DNA of 64,000 bases from Shiella aurantiaca (GCA_030412945.1 JAUHJS010000004.1:434001-498000); one strand, 5' to 3'. Shown: positions 17,248 through 25,871, counted from the stretch's first letter. Made by a program: numbers and translations. The notes: a model not told the origin generated them from the letters alone.

Positions 17248-17700
17248 TTACTGCGCTTCCGAATACGCATTCCAGATATCCACCTTCAGGCGGTAATTGC
17301 CTTCGGCATCTTTTTGCCACACATTGTTATATTTCGACTGGATGACAAAGCTGGTGTCGGCCGTTTCGATATGTGTTTTTACCAAGCCTACTTCACTCAC
17401 CAAATCTCCTTCACCAATCAGCGAAAGCGACTGGCTGGTCATTTCCTTCATAGAGCCGAGTCCGGCTTCCCAGCGTTTTTTGATATTTTCAATTCCCATA
17501 ATGGGCGAGTTGCCGGGCGATAGAAAATAGGCATCGGTGGCATATACCTCATCGAGCAGGCTTAGGTTTTTAGTCAGTACCGCCTGGTGCAGTTTTTCAT
17601 TTTGCGCCTTGATTTGCTCGGCTACCGATAGGGTCTTTTTCTCAGGAGCGCAGGCCAAAAAGGCCACAGCTAAAAGAAGGAGGAATAGTTTCGTGGGCAT
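17248..17700 (-). CDS. NTF2-like (SnoaL/DUF4440) lipoprotein
   Basis: 150 residues with a lipobox FLAC (Cys17) and a cone-shaped NTF2-like fold. A helix AQNEKLHQAVLTKNLSLLDEVY is followed by DAYFLSPGNSPIMGIENIKKRW and a closing beta sheet ending DIWNAYSE. The pattern matches DUF4440/SnoaL-type proteins, which bind small ligands or catalyse simple reactions, here at the envelope. Adjacent to another lipoprotein gene on the same strand, 35 bases apart. Activity not predictable. Confidence 0.8.
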   Translation of the reverse strand: MPTKLFLLLLAVAFLACAPEKKTLSVAEQIKAQNEKLHQAVLTKNLSLLDEVYATDAYFLSPGNSPIMGIENIKKRWEAGLGSMKEMTSQSLSLIGEGDLVSEVGLVKTHIETADTSFVIQSKYNNVWQKDAEGNYRLKVDIWNAYSEAQ

Positions 17701-17735
17701 GGTCGTGATAGTTTTATAAGTAATACAATATAGTC

Positions 17736-18536
17736 TTAATCCAGATACACCACAACAAACTTGGCCAAAGGTGCCATACGCGCTTTGTGTAGCGAAAGGG
17801 TATCACCTTTGACGGCATAGTTGTCGGTGCGTTCCAGGGCTTGCAAAAAGGCAGTTTCATAAGGCACGTGCTCACAGGCCATTTGGGTCATGGCGGTGCG
17901 GGAAAACTTCAGTCGATTACCCGATTGCAGCTGATACGTACCATTAAGTGCATTGCAGCCCGTGCGGCCAATCATTCGGCCGCTTTCCTTTTTCAAAATC
18001 AGGTAAGCCTCTCTGGCCTGCTTTTCCGATACCGAAATCGGCTTTCCATTGAGCTCAATCAGCTTCCAGTATTTTTCTTCTAATTGCGCATCCTGTGGGG
18101 CTTTGCTCAGGACATAGCGATTGGCTAGCTCCCCTTGTATTCTTTTGCCTTCAGTATCTAAATGAAACAAAGCATTTTCTCCTACCTGATAGCGCTGCAA
18201 AAGCTGGCCATCGGGCTGAAGTAGGCTAATGTTTCGCCCATCAGCTGACCACTCAAACTTACCTTTTTGGAAGAAATCTTTATCCGACTTGCCTACATAG
18301 CGGGTGCTGAGTTCGTATTGCAGATTGGGAAATAGTCTGAGTTCCGTTTCAATGCCTTGGCAATCGGCACAGGGTAAAGTGCCTAGGTAGAGTCCGGCCC
18401 AATCGAGGGCGTTTTGGCTGTTGTGAGCCGCATCAGGTATGATGGCTTCAGCGCTTGCACTTTCCTTTTTCTGGGACGATTTGCAGGCGGCCAACATACC
18501 GATCAAGAGGAAGAAATAGAGCACTTTCATTGGCAT
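17736..18536 (-). CDS. NlpE-N/META-domain lipoprotein
   Basis: 266 residues; start MPMK or the second Met (18530). Lipobox LAAC (Cys18). The N-terminal half (about 45-135) holds an NlpE-like domain with the redox-type CxxC in LPCADCQGIETEL. The C-terminal half (about 150-262) is a META/HslJ domain with the GRTGCNALNGTY and MTQMACEH signatures. NlpE senses surface and copper stress in enterobacteria; META proteins are linked to heat-shock and motility phenotypes. The fusion of both is common in Bacteroidota. Likely envelope stress lipoprotein, precise role inferred. Confidence 0.88.
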   Translation of the reverse strand: MPMKVLYFFLLIGMLAACKSSQKKESASAEAIIPDAAHNSQNALDWAGLYLGTLPCADCQGIETELRLFPNLQYELSTRYVGKSDKDFFQKGKFEWSADGRNISLLQPDGQLLQRYQVGENALFHLDTEGKRIQGELANRYVLSKAPQDAQLEEKYWKLIELNGKPISVSEKQAREAYLILKKESGRMIGRTGCNALNGTYQLQSGNRLKFSRTAMTQMACEHVPYETAFLQALERTDNYAVKGDTLSLHKARMAPLAKFVVVYLD

Positions 18537-18542
18537 GGAGCT

Positions 18543-18740
18543 TTATGTTTTGGTTTGGCGGAAGATGTCTTTATCCCATCCGTGCATTTCATAGTATTAG
18601 TCTTTAGGTTCGCCCGTCCAGCCTTTGATACCTTTCTTGGGTAAATGCACCAAGTGGATATACAAGTCCGGATGGAAGAGCAATTCGTATTTGCTTATAG
18701 CAATAGTCCGGCCAAAGTGAATTTGTTGCGTTATTTTATA
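18543..18740 (-). pseudogene. Possible gene remnant with internal stop
   Basis: In the 195-base gap between the NlpE/META gene and the sulfurtransferase one minus-strand frame reads like protein (SKYELLFHPDLYIHLVHLPK, then GWTGEPKD), hits TAA at 18599-18597, and continues in frame with YYEMHGWDKDIFRQTKT to a second TAA. No ATG opens it. This fits a decayed small gene or a short unannotated protein with a non-standard start. Family unknown. Confidence 0.3.
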
Positions 18741-19578
18741 TCAGGTTTTGTCCGGTTTCTACGGGCACATTTGGGTTCAAGGCCCATTCCGTCCATGAAC
18801 CATCGAATACGGCCTTGGGGCCATCGGTAATCTGCTCCAGCGCTAGGTACAGCACGCAGGCCGTTACGCCTGAGCCACAGCTGAACACCAAGGGTTTCTC
18901 CTGGTTCAGATAGGGAGAGAAAATACTTTTCAGTTCTTCAGCAGATTTGTATTTCCCCTTTTCCAGCACCTGCATAAAGGGGATATTATAGGAACCTGGA
19001 ATATGCCCACCACGCAGCCCTTGCCGAGGCTCCGGCACTTCGGCCGTAAAGCGTCCGGCTGAGCGGGCATCTATCACGAGTGCTTCTTTTTTGCTCAGGT
19101 TAGCTTGAACAAATGCCAGATTTTTTACTTTCTCAGCATCCAACTTGGCTCTAAAGTTACCCGATGCAAAGGCATGGCTTTGTATTTCCTCGGTAGGAAA
19201 ACCTGCCTCTACCCAAGCCGGAAGACCTCCGTTGAGCACGTGCACCTTTGTGTGGCCCATGATGTGGAACATCCACCATGCGCGCGGACTGGTATAAATG
19301 CCAATGTAGTCGTACACCACGATAAGGCTATCTTGATTAATGCCCAGCGCCTGTGCAGCTGCTTCAAAATCCTTTTCCGAGGGGAGGGTGTGCGGTAGGC
19401 CGCTGCTGTGGTCGCTAAAATGCTTTTCTAAGTCAAAATATCGGGCCCCGGGAATTTGAACCCCTTCGTAAGGAGGCTTAAGTCCGGAGATGTTTTCTTT
19501 CAAACTGGCATCCAGAATGACCAAATCGGGATGATTCCTTTGCGCATGGAGCCATTCGGGCGTAACTAATGTAGGCAT
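18736..19578 (-). CDS. Sulfurtransferase with two rhodanese domains (3-mercaptopyruvate type)
   Basis: 281 residues from the MPTLVTPEW start; a longer frame reaching 19689 would overlap the upstream gene and add a sequence not typical of the family. Two rhodanese domains are visible: an inactive N-terminal one (about 5-140) and a catalytic one with the nucleophile Cys234 in CGSGVTA. The CG[S/T]GVT loop is the mercaptopyruvate sulfurtransferase form, as opposed to the CRKGVT of thiosulfate sulfurtransferase. It would transfer sulfane sulfur to thiols or cyanide in the cytoplasm. Monocistronic or last of a short run. Confidence 0.9.
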   Translation of the reverse strand: MPTLVTPEWLHAQRNHPDLVILDASLKENISGLKPPYEGVQIPGARYFDLEKHFSDHSSGLPHTLPSEKDFEAAAQALGINQDSLIVVYDYIGIYTSPRAWWMFHIMGHTKVHVLNGGLPAWVEAGFPTEEIQSHAFASGNFRAKLDAEKVKNLAFVQANLSKKEALVIDARSAGRFTAEVPEPRQGLRGGHIPGSYNIPFMQVLEKGKYKSAEELKSIFSPYLNQEKPLVFSCGSGVTACVLYLALEQITDGPKAVFDGSWTEWALNPNVPVETGQNLI

Positions 19579-19678
19579 AGTACTGGTATTTGGAATTAAG
19601 ATACGGGAATCGAGTCTCAGGCTGAAAGAGATGTATGATTTTTTCTCTTCTTTCGAAAGACTTTCTACCCAAAACCTC

Positions 19679-20611
19679 TTATTCATCATGCTCCAGCAAG
19701 CGGTTGATCTTGCGGATTACCTCATCTAATTCGGTGGCCGAGAGTTGTACCAATTCGAGCAGTTCTTGTTTGGTTTGCCAGTCGCTTTCTTGCTTAATGA
19801 CATACATAAGGCCTAAAATCCGCGCCAAGGGTCCGCGCACTTCGTGTGCATTGGCATGGGCATAATGCCGGAGTTGCTCCAGTTGGCGATTGATGCGCTC
19901 GGTTCTATCGGCCACTATGGCTTCGAGGTTTTCATTGAGCGAGGCAATTTCCTCATTGGAGGAGGTAAGTTCTTCGTTGAGCATTTGCAATTCATGATTG
20001 GCATCTACCAACTCACGGGTGCGATCCAGCACCAACTGTTCCAAATTAGTATTGGTTTCCTGCAAGGCTTGTCGACTTTCCCATTGGATGAGGTACAAGC
20101 CCACTACCAAAGCGGTAGGCAGCATCTCGTACATATACACTTCATCGATTTCCCACATAGAGGCCCAAAAGGGGATATCCTGACCGATAATCAGAATTTC
20201 GGAAAGTAAGAGTACAGGAATTAGAAAAACCAAATAATAGATGAGTACAAAGCCCATCCATACCAGTCCGCGGGTAAGCCCGCTGATGGCCCATGACTTG
20301 ACATACTGAAAGGCATACCAGGCCACGCCAAGTCCTACCACGTGCATAAGGGCGGTGGATATATAGCTTGTATTGGGAATGATAAAAGACGTGAGGGCCG
20401 TAAGCAGCGCCAAAGGGAAAATGTAAAAGCTTCGGCTGATATGGAAAATTGCCACCAAAAGGGGAATCTCTCGCAAATCGGTAACGGCACCCTCTACCCC
20501 GGGCACATGAAATTGCAACAATCCCATGAGTATGGAAACGCCACCCAATAACAGCGTAATAGCAATATCCTTAGTGTCCCTAGTCAATAAATACAATTTT
20601 CTCTTTAACAA
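19679..20611 (-). CDS. Membrane histidine-kinase-like protein lacking the ATPase domain
   Basis: 310 residues. The N-terminus holds six hydrophobic helices (about 15-170), then a long coiled coil (about 180-240). It ends with a HisKA-type dimerisation/phosphoacceptor helix pair containing HEVRGPLARILGL, where the His is the usual phosphoacceptor. The chain stops about 50 residues later, with no HATPase N, G1 or G2 boxes. The only available start near the front is TTG (20611); no ATG lies upstream before a stop, so the true start may be different. Either a receiver of phosphate from another kinase or a degenerate sensor. Confidence 0.7.
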   Translation of the reverse strand: MLKRKLYLLTRDTKDIAITLLLGGVSILMGLLQFHVPGVEGAVTDLREIPLLVAIFHISRSFYIFPLALLTALTSFIIPNTSYISTALMHVVGLGVAWYAFQYVKSWAISGLTRGLVWMGFVLIYYLVFLIPVLLLSEILIIGQDIPFWASMWEIDEVYMYEMLPTALVVGLYLIQWESRQALQETNTNLEQLVLDRTRELVDANHELQMLNEELTSSNEEIASLNENLEAIVADRTERINRQLEQLRHYAHANAHEVRGPLARILGLMYVIKQESDWQTKQELLELVQLSATELDEVIRKINRLLEHDE

Positions 20612-20813
20612 GTATACTAAAAATCGGTATTAAAAAATAGGTCAAAAACGACTGAGATTCAACGGACTGAAAATTTGGAGGACAGTATAGGCTCCTATTG
20701 GCAGAAATCAAGAAACTCAATAAAAGAAAAAATACCCAAAGCGCATATTTTTGGGCGTATCCACGGCTTTAGTGCGCGGCCGAGCTGTAGGGTACCATCT
20801 TTTTGGGGCTAGT

Positions 20814-21176
20814 TCACTTGGTGCCTTTTTTCTTTTTAGCGAGGTTTTCTTGTACCCGAAAGGCCACTATTTTGCTTACCAGCGCAAGGGGCAAGGCTTG
20901 GTCTAGTGGAAATTGTACCGCGCCCTTGGAGTGTTTGTAAGCGGCCACTTCTTTGGCAAAAGCCTGTAAGCCCGAAGGAGCCGGATAGAAGCCAATGTGG
21001 TTTTTATAAGCGGCAAAATGCACCAAGTTCCCGTTAAGCGTGAAGGTAGGCATGGCATAATTGATGGTTTCCTCAGCCTGAGGAGCCGCCTCACGTATGC
21101 AAGCCCGCAACTGCCGGAGCATTTCTTGCACCTCCGAGGGAAAGGTAGCAATATAGGCATCTATGGGAGAGGACAT
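20814..21176 (-). CDS. DUF1801 (YdhG-like) protein
   Basis: 120 residues with the DUF1801 pattern: IDAYIATFPSEVQEMLRQLR, the ETINYAMPTFTLNGNLVHFA core, NHIGFYPAP, and KHSKGAVQFPLDQALP. The protein ends in a Lys-rich tail. Members have a frataxin-like fold and include a reported iron chaperone in Bacillus. Small cytoplasmic protein, single gene. A weak hairpin at about 20740-20765, with an A-rich plus strand, may terminate it. Confidence 0.88.
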   Translation of the reverse strand: MSSPIDAYIATFPSEVQEMLRQLRACIREAAPQAEETINYAMPTFTLNGNLVHFAAYKNHIGFYPAPSGLQAFAKEVAAYKHSKGAVQFPLDQALPLALVSKIVAFRVQENLAKKKKGTK

Positions 21177-21256
21177 TGGGTTTGTAGTTTATCTAAAGAT
21201 AAGAAATAGTAAGTAGAAATGAATTACCGGCTTGGTTTGGGTTTTCACAAACCCTT

Positions 21257-21288
21257 GAGATTTTTTACTGAAAGCAATTAAAAATCTC
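21257..21288 (-). terminator. Hairpin downstream of the outer-membrane protein gene
   Basis: GAGATTTTT and AAAAATCTC arms around a short loop, 17 bases past the stop of the gene at 21305 on the minus strand. Weak T-rich context; plausible intrinsic terminator. Confidence 0.5.
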
Positions 21289-21304
21289 CTCCCCTCATAA
21301 GTCA

Positions 21305-22153
21305 CTACCAAGTGATACACATTCCCATATTTACTTCCAGTCGGGCATAGGTATGCTTGGGGGCTTGTATGTGCTCGGCTATGGGGTTTTCGGAAGTCCA
21401 GGTAGTAGTGGTGCGTGTATAGTTTATACTTCTGTTGGAGTGATAATAAGTGGAGTTGAACAAGAATCCAAAGGAGGCCTCTTTGATGCTAAAGGCGTGG
21501 ATGCGTATATCCATTTTGGGCTGAATATACGGCTGATAGTGGGTGTGGGTTTGGTACTGATACCGCACCTTCTCGTTTGAGAACTGCTTTTTGTGAAGAA
21601 AAGAAACCCTGTGCTGACTAAAGGAAGACATCCCTAGGTCGCAGCTGACCTGAAGGCTGAAGTATTTAGATCGGATCGGCCGGAGTTTGGGCGAAATATA
21701 AAAACCTAGTTCGTAGGTATTAAATTGTTTCAAATTGTCGTTGACAAGGTAATACTCCGGCAAGGCTTGGATTTGGTATTCCTCAAAATTGGAAATCCAG
21801 TTTTTGCTAAGCATAGAACCGAGGCCCAGCCCGAGCCAAGGGTTAAGATTATAATAGGCCGATACATCGTAATTATCCGGAATAATGTCGTCCAGCATGA
21901 CCAGTTTGATATCGGTGGAGATTTTCGAATACAGATCAAAGCGATAGCCCAGTTTTATTAGAATAAAATCTAGTTGGCTGGGGTAGTGGTCTACATAATT
22001 TAGAAAATCAAGGTCTTGATTGGTCGGATAAGTGCTAACCTCAAGCTCAGCTATACCCAAGGTAAATGAAATCTCCTCATTGCTTATAATCCGTTCCTGT
22101 GCCCATGCCTGACTGCCTAGCGTGAGCAGGAAAAGTACTATATACGCTCTCAT
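21305..22153 (-). CDS. Outer-membrane beta-barrel-like protein, unknown function
   Basis: 282 residues with a signal peptide (cleavage after AWA, near residue 19). The mature chain has many amphipathic strands rich in Tyr, Trp and Phe and ends in VNMGMCITW, consistent with a small beta-barrel. It lies three bases downstream of a lipoprotein gene and is probably coexpressed with it. No recognisable family. Confidence 0.65.
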   Translation of the reverse strand: MRAYIVLFLLTLGSQAWAQERIISNEEISFTLGIAELEVSTYPTNQDLDFLNYVDHYPSQLDFILIKLGYRFDLYSKISTDIKLVMLDDIIPDNYDVSAYYNLNPWLGLGLGSMLSKNWISNFEEYQIQALPEYYLVNDNLKQFNTYELGFYISPKLRPIRSKYFSLQVSCDLGMSSFSQHRVSFLHKKQFSNEKVRYQYQTHTHYQPYIQPKMDIRIHAFSIKEASFGFLFNSTYYHSNRSINYTRTTTTWTSENPIAEHIQAPKHTYARLEVNMGMCITW

Positions 22154-22156
22154 GGC

Positions 22157-22783
22157 TTAGGGCTTGATTATGGTAAATACGGGTGTGGTGGCCACGAGTT
22201 CTTGCTCATTATCCAAGCGCACCCTCACCTCAAATTGCGCACTTGTATTTTCTACCGGGGTGCTCAGTACCAGTAGCAAAAAGCGCTCTGGGTAATCCCT
22301 ATGTACACCATTCAGCCAGGCAATCCCTTCGGGCAAAGCTTGGTATAAACCAAAGTTGTCGCCAAAGGAGCTCAGTACCTGTTCCGTAATCTCATCACCC
22401 GCTTGCAGCGCTGCGTTTATATCCTGCAAAGTGTGAATACGAATAGCCACCACCTTGTTTCTTGGCACATAGCTGGGAGAAATATCATCTGCTTGTAAAG
22501 CCTGAAAGGCAAAGGGATGCTGGGTTTCTGGCCTGTGGGAGCTATAATATAGGCTAGTGTCGGATAAGGTAAGCTTTACTACCACGGCTTCTGCATATAA
22601 GGTGTCGACCGATGTGGAATGATCTAAGTAGAGACCGCTGTTATCGATTCCCGCAAGGCGTAGCTGGTTAAAGTCGATTATTTCGGGGTCGAGGGGATAT
22701 TGCTTGCAACTGATAAGCAGCCTCAAGCTAAAGCCTAGGCTGAGGAGGATGATTACTTTTACCAAAAGAGGGGCTTGCTTCAT
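22157..22783 (-). CDS. Lipoprotein, unknown function
   Basis: 208 residues; a hydrophobic leader ends in LLISC, giving an acylated Cys near residue 26. The mature part is beta-rich with an acidic character (YPLDPEIIDFNQLRL) and no catalytic motif I recognise. First gene of a two-gene minus-strand unit with the barrel-like protein at 21305, so the two may form a surface complex. Could resemble small Bacteroidota DUF lipoproteins of similar size, but I cannot name one. Confidence 0.65.
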   Translation of the reverse strand: MKQAPLLVKVIILLSLGFSLRLLISCKQYPLDPEIIDFNQLRLAGIDNSGLYLDHSTSVDTLYAEAVVVKLTLSDTSLYYSSHRPETQHPFAFQALQADDISPSYVPRNKVVAIRIHTLQDINAALQAGDEITEQVLSSFGDNFGLYQALPEGIAWLNGVHRDYPERFLLLVLSTPVENTSAQFEVRVRLDNEQELVATTPVFTIIKP

Positions 22784-22881
22784 AGCGGTTGAGCGGATAG
22801 GGCTTAAGTCTTTTTACTAAGCGACAATATACAAATTTTTGTATAGCAGGGATAGGGGGCGCAGACTTGGTGATGGGTTTT

Positions 22882-22903
22882 GGGATAGCATATCCCGAAG
22901 AGC
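22882..22903 (-). repeat. Dispersed palindromic repeat, GGGATA-type
   Basis: Contains GGGATAGCATATCCC, a self-complementary core. On the opposite strand the 22 bases are identical to 54028-54049. It lies at the GC-to-AT boundary just downstream of the ApeA-like gene. Confidence 0.8.
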
Positions 22904-22935
22904 GGGAGGCTTATAAAATGATGTATGGAGGCTTT

Positions 22936-24372
22936 TTACCTTTCTTCACTTTTCCAGTCAACTAAATGGTTAAATAGCCTCCATTTTACTTTATCGAGAG
23001 ATTTTGATAATTGATCTTTTGTGAAACCAATTTCCATTAAAAAAGCACAAACAAGTTGTAATTTTAATTTCTCTGATAGATAAAACAACTCTGATCCTTT
23101 AAGAGCTTTTTTCTTTCCATCCTTTGAATAATGTGTATAGTAATTTCTTGAATGTTTAACTCGTTTTACAAATTCTTCTTTATCTGAGATAATGACGTCC
23201 AATATATCATTTGAATACCTCCCTAAAATTTCAGAAAGTCTTCTGTGTAAATTTAAGTTGTTACCGAAGTTGAACTGCTCCTTTAACCAAGGATGATATT
23301 TAGAAGGTGTTGATTCTAATACCTCCTTTTTCATTTTTTTGTATTCATCTCTAGGAATTTTGGTATGATTATTTGTTCTAGCATGAAATGTCTCAGCGGC
23401 TTGAGCTAAATTGAGAAAAGTATTTACATTGAATTGGTTTCTCCTGTGAAATTGTTCAATGAGAAGGTCAAATGCTGGTTCAAGTAATTCATATTTTGAA
23501 AACCAATTTTGAATAAACCGTTCAAAGTCATCTTTAATGCTCCTATACTCAAAAAGCAAATCAAAATCCAACTTAGGTTTTTCATTTTCCTGATAATTGA
23601 AAACAGAGAAGTACAGCTTGGCATTTGCTCTATATTTCTTTCCATCTGGATATTCTACTTGGAATCTATCACCTTTTAAAGTTATTCCTTGAGGATATGT
23701 GCTTTTATATAGAACTAAAATTAAGAAGTTTTGGAACCCAAATAAATACTCCAAAAGCTGTTCTATGGTTTTGTCTTTTTCAGTCTTAGCAGTGAATTCA
23801 ACCCTTTGATTTATTTCAATTTTTTTCTGATAACGAGACATACCAGGTCGGTTAGAAATAAAGTTGAAAGTACCGTTTGTACTCTTATCAATTTTAAATT
23901 TTATTGGTTCTGGAAGCAGGTATTCTATAGTTATTTTACATGCCTTAATTTCTTCATGGGTTAATTTTGGGTATTTAAATCCGCTAATCCCAACCCATTC
24001 ACCTAAATTGAATATTTCACTTGAAATTGTGTCAAAAAGTAAATCCTCTTTTTTTTCCGCGTGTATTCCAACTAGTGTGAAAATAACTGAATATATTGTT
24101 GTTGGTTTTCCTGACTCTTGGCCCTGCACAAGTTTAGCTCCTCCAGAATGCGTCATTGCACAACCAACTAATGTTACAAGTTCACTTTCACTAGAAATTC
24201 CAAGAATTATATCCTGATCTATTAATTGGGGGAAAAATTGGTCAGACTCAAGACTGCCATATAGCTCAAGATCAGCACCATTATTCGGGTGATATTTTAA
24301 ATTTCCGTGAACTCTATTATTACTGTCATTAGGTAAAAACCATTCACCTTTTATCTCATATTGTCGTACCAT
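22936..24372 (-). CDS. ApeA-like HEPN-domain protein, candidate anti-phage effector
   Basis: 478 residues. The N-terminal 330 residues resemble the ApeA N-terminal region, a beta-rich module starting with YEIKGEWFLPND. The C-terminal third is all-helical and contains VKHSRNYYTHYSKDG, where Arg409 and His414 form the RX4H motif of HEPN ribonucleases. HEPN proteins cleave RNA, often tRNA, and cause abortive infection; ApeA is an established single-gene defence protein of this class. The region is AT-rich (18 G/C in 60 sampled bases at 23521-23580) compared with its neighbours, consistent with acquisition. A 164-base inverted-repeat spacer separates it from two upstream genes on the same strand. 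Family assignment is from memory of the motif and layout. Confidence 0.72.
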   Translation of the reverse strand: MVRQYEIKGEWFLPNDSNNRVHGNLKYHPNNGADLELYGSLESDQFFPQLIDQDIILGISSESELVTLVGCAMTHSGGAKLVQGQESGKPTTIYSVIFTLVGIHAEKKEDLLFDTISSEIFNLGEWVGISGFKYPKLTHEEIKACKITIEYLLPEPIKFKIDKSTNGTFNFISNRPGMSRYQKKIEINQRVEFTAKTEKDKTIEQLLEYLFGFQNFLILVLYKSTYPQGITLKGDRFQVEYPDGKKYRANAKLYFSVFNYQENEKPKLDFDLLFEYRSIKDDFERFIQNWFSKYELLEPAFDLLIEQFHRRNQFNVNTFLNLAQAAETFHARTNNHTKIPRDEYKKMKKEVLESTPSKYHPWLKEQFNFGNNLNLHRRLSEILGRYSNDILDVIISDKEEFVKRVKHSRNYYTHYSKDGKKKALKGSELFYLSEKLKLQLVCAFLMEIGFTKDQLSKSLDKVKWRLFNHLVDWKSEER

Positions 24373-24396
24373 TCAAACTGTATTTCTTAGCGTTGA

Positions 24397-24531
24397 AGCC
24401 AACAGTTTGGCGCTTGGCGCAGTGGCGGGTTTCGGAGCACAAAACTGTCAATACATCGCAAAGATTGATGCGAGGTAGAATGTTCAATTAACCACTTCGC
24501 CCGCCATTGAGTCAAACGCCTATTGGCGGCT
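24397..24531. repeat. Long imperfect inverted repeat between accessory genes
   Basis: Arms at 24397-24429 (AGCC...GGCGGG) and 24500-24531 (CCCGCC...GGCT) pair over about 25 of 33 positions. A smaller dyad, ATCGCA/TGCGA (24455-24473), sits at the tip. It fills the whole gap between the membrane protein stop and the HEPN gene start. Could be a structured RNA leader, an integron-like recombination site or a REP element. Confidence 0.6.
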
Positions 24532-24536
24532 GTCCT

Positions 24537-25331
24537 TTATTTATTTGGTTTAACTGTTTTTGGTTTACTAATAATTGAATCAAGCCTAATTATCATTTTT
24601 TCGTTTTTGTCAATTAATTGTTGTTTCCTATTAATTTCTTCTTGTAGTTTTATAACTCTTGTTTTTAGTTCGTCAATTTTTATGCTGTCTGTCATTGCAC
24701 TTTGTTGTAATTCATTTATTACTCCATTTTTTCTTTTTTCACTGCATGCGATAAAAACAACTCCAATAATTAAGAATGTCAGATTTATAATGTATGAGGG
24801 CCTTTTTAAGTCAGACCACTCTAGTTGTTGTTTTACAATGCCGTTAATGATAAGAGCAAAGAATATAATAAACGATAGTGAAATTGAACATATGCCAATT
24901 AATTCAAGTGTGTTATCGTTATTTTTAAATACTTGAACATTTATCGAAATAAACGTTACGAATGATGCGAAGAGTCCAAAAATAATTAAGAAGTCCTTTT
25001 TTATCTCTTGAACTTCAACTTTTAATTCTTTTTGAAGCAAGTCTCTGACTTGTGCCTCTGCTTTTTCGTCAAATTTTATAAATGTTGTTACTGCTTCACT
25101 TCCGACTTGAACAGCTTCGCCTTTGGGTTTAGAGCCAAGATTTTTTGCACCCTCGTCCGATGTGTCAACTATTTGTTCTTTAGGAACATCTTTGTTGACT
25201 TCTTTTTCTAGGCTAATATTTTGTTCGCCAAGAGCTTTAACTTTTTTGTCTGTAGTTTTCTTTGAAACTGGTTTTTGTTTTTTATCTCCAGTTTTATCTT
25301 CTGGAAGATCCTTTTCATTCTCTTCTTCCAT
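24537..25331 (-). CDS. Three-helix membrane protein with coiled coils, unknown function
   Basis: 264 residues. The N-terminal 85 residues are highly charged, Lys/Glu-rich and without signal peptide. A short coiled segment (about 90-115) follows, then three transmembrane helices (about 118-138, 145-168 and 183-203) and a C-terminal coiled coil (about 210-255, TRVIKLQEEINRKQQLI). Such a layout is typical of membrane effectors or anchors in defence islands, but no family is recognised. It starts 5 bases after the stop of the 85-residue gene upstream, so the two are coupled, and it precedes the HEPN gene on the same strand. Confidence 0.7.
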   Translation of the reverse strand: MEEENEKDLPEDKTGDKKQKPVSKKTTDKKVKALGEQNISLEKEVNKDVPKEQIVDTSDEGAKNLGSKPKGEAVQVGSEAVTTFIKFDEKAEAQVRDLLQKELKVEVQEIKKDFLIIFGLFASFVTFISINVQVFKNNDNTLELIGICSISLSFIIFFALIINGIVKQQLEWSDLKRPSYIINLTFLIIGVVFIACSEKRKNGVINELQQSAMTDSIKIDELKTRVIKLQEEINRKQQLIDKNEKMIIRLDSIISKPKTVKPNK

Positions 25332-25336
25332 ACTAA

Positions 25337-25594
25337 TTAAATCTGAATGTTTGGCAATAATGCTTTTAAAGCAAATGTGTAAACAAGTCCACTACTTTTA
25401 CCGACAACTGCGACCGCAGGAATTGTTGGACCACCGATAACAAATGCACCTCCCATTTCTTTTTGGAACTGAATATTTACAAAACCGTCTATCAAAATAA
25501 AACCTTCGGGGTCTGATAAAAGTCCCTTTTTTATTCGCAGTTCAATCGCTTGCTGAACTTGTGCCTTATATTCTTCAAAATTTATTGTCGCCAT
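25337..25594 (-). CDS. Small conserved-looking protein, unknown function
   Basis: 85 residues, soluble. A helix (about 5-25) is followed by beta strands and Gly-rich loops (EGFILIDGFVNIQF, GGAFVIGGPTIPAVAVVG). No signal peptide, no membrane helix, no known motif. First gene of the AT-rich run, 5 bases upstream of the membrane protein. The tight spacing implies a shared transcript and probably a joint function. Unrecognised family. Confidence 0.65.
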   Translation of the reverse strand: MATINFEEYKAQVQQAIELRIKKGLLSDPEGFILIDGFVNIQFQKEMGGAFVIGGPTIPAVAVVGKSSGLVYTFALKALLPNIQI

Positions 25595-25871
25595 TTTTTA
25601 ATTAGTTCGATGTCAAATGTAGTGTTAATATGAGTTTATTCTATTGTCGGTGTCTTTCTTTAGGGTTGCCTATAACATCTGTATATCCACACTAATGCGT
25701 TTTTTTCCGATGTATCTATGGGTCCGATTTCCTGCAAATGCGGTATCTAAAGCTATCTTATCGTATATAGATATCCAAATTATCGAGATAGGTTTTCATT
25801 TGGTCGAAGGTTTACGCGCTAAGCGTATTTCCAAGTCTTCGGGTTTTCACAACCGCAAAGATTTTATTTAC

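Noticed and set aside
22870..22935. CRISPR-like repeat
   Set aside because: Only a single copy is present here and its partner is 31 kb away; there is no array or spacer pattern.
24397..24531. Integron attC site
   Set aside because: The gap has the right size and hairpin shape, but I could not match the RYYYAAC/GTTRRRY core boxes at the arm ends, so I report it only as an inverted repeat.
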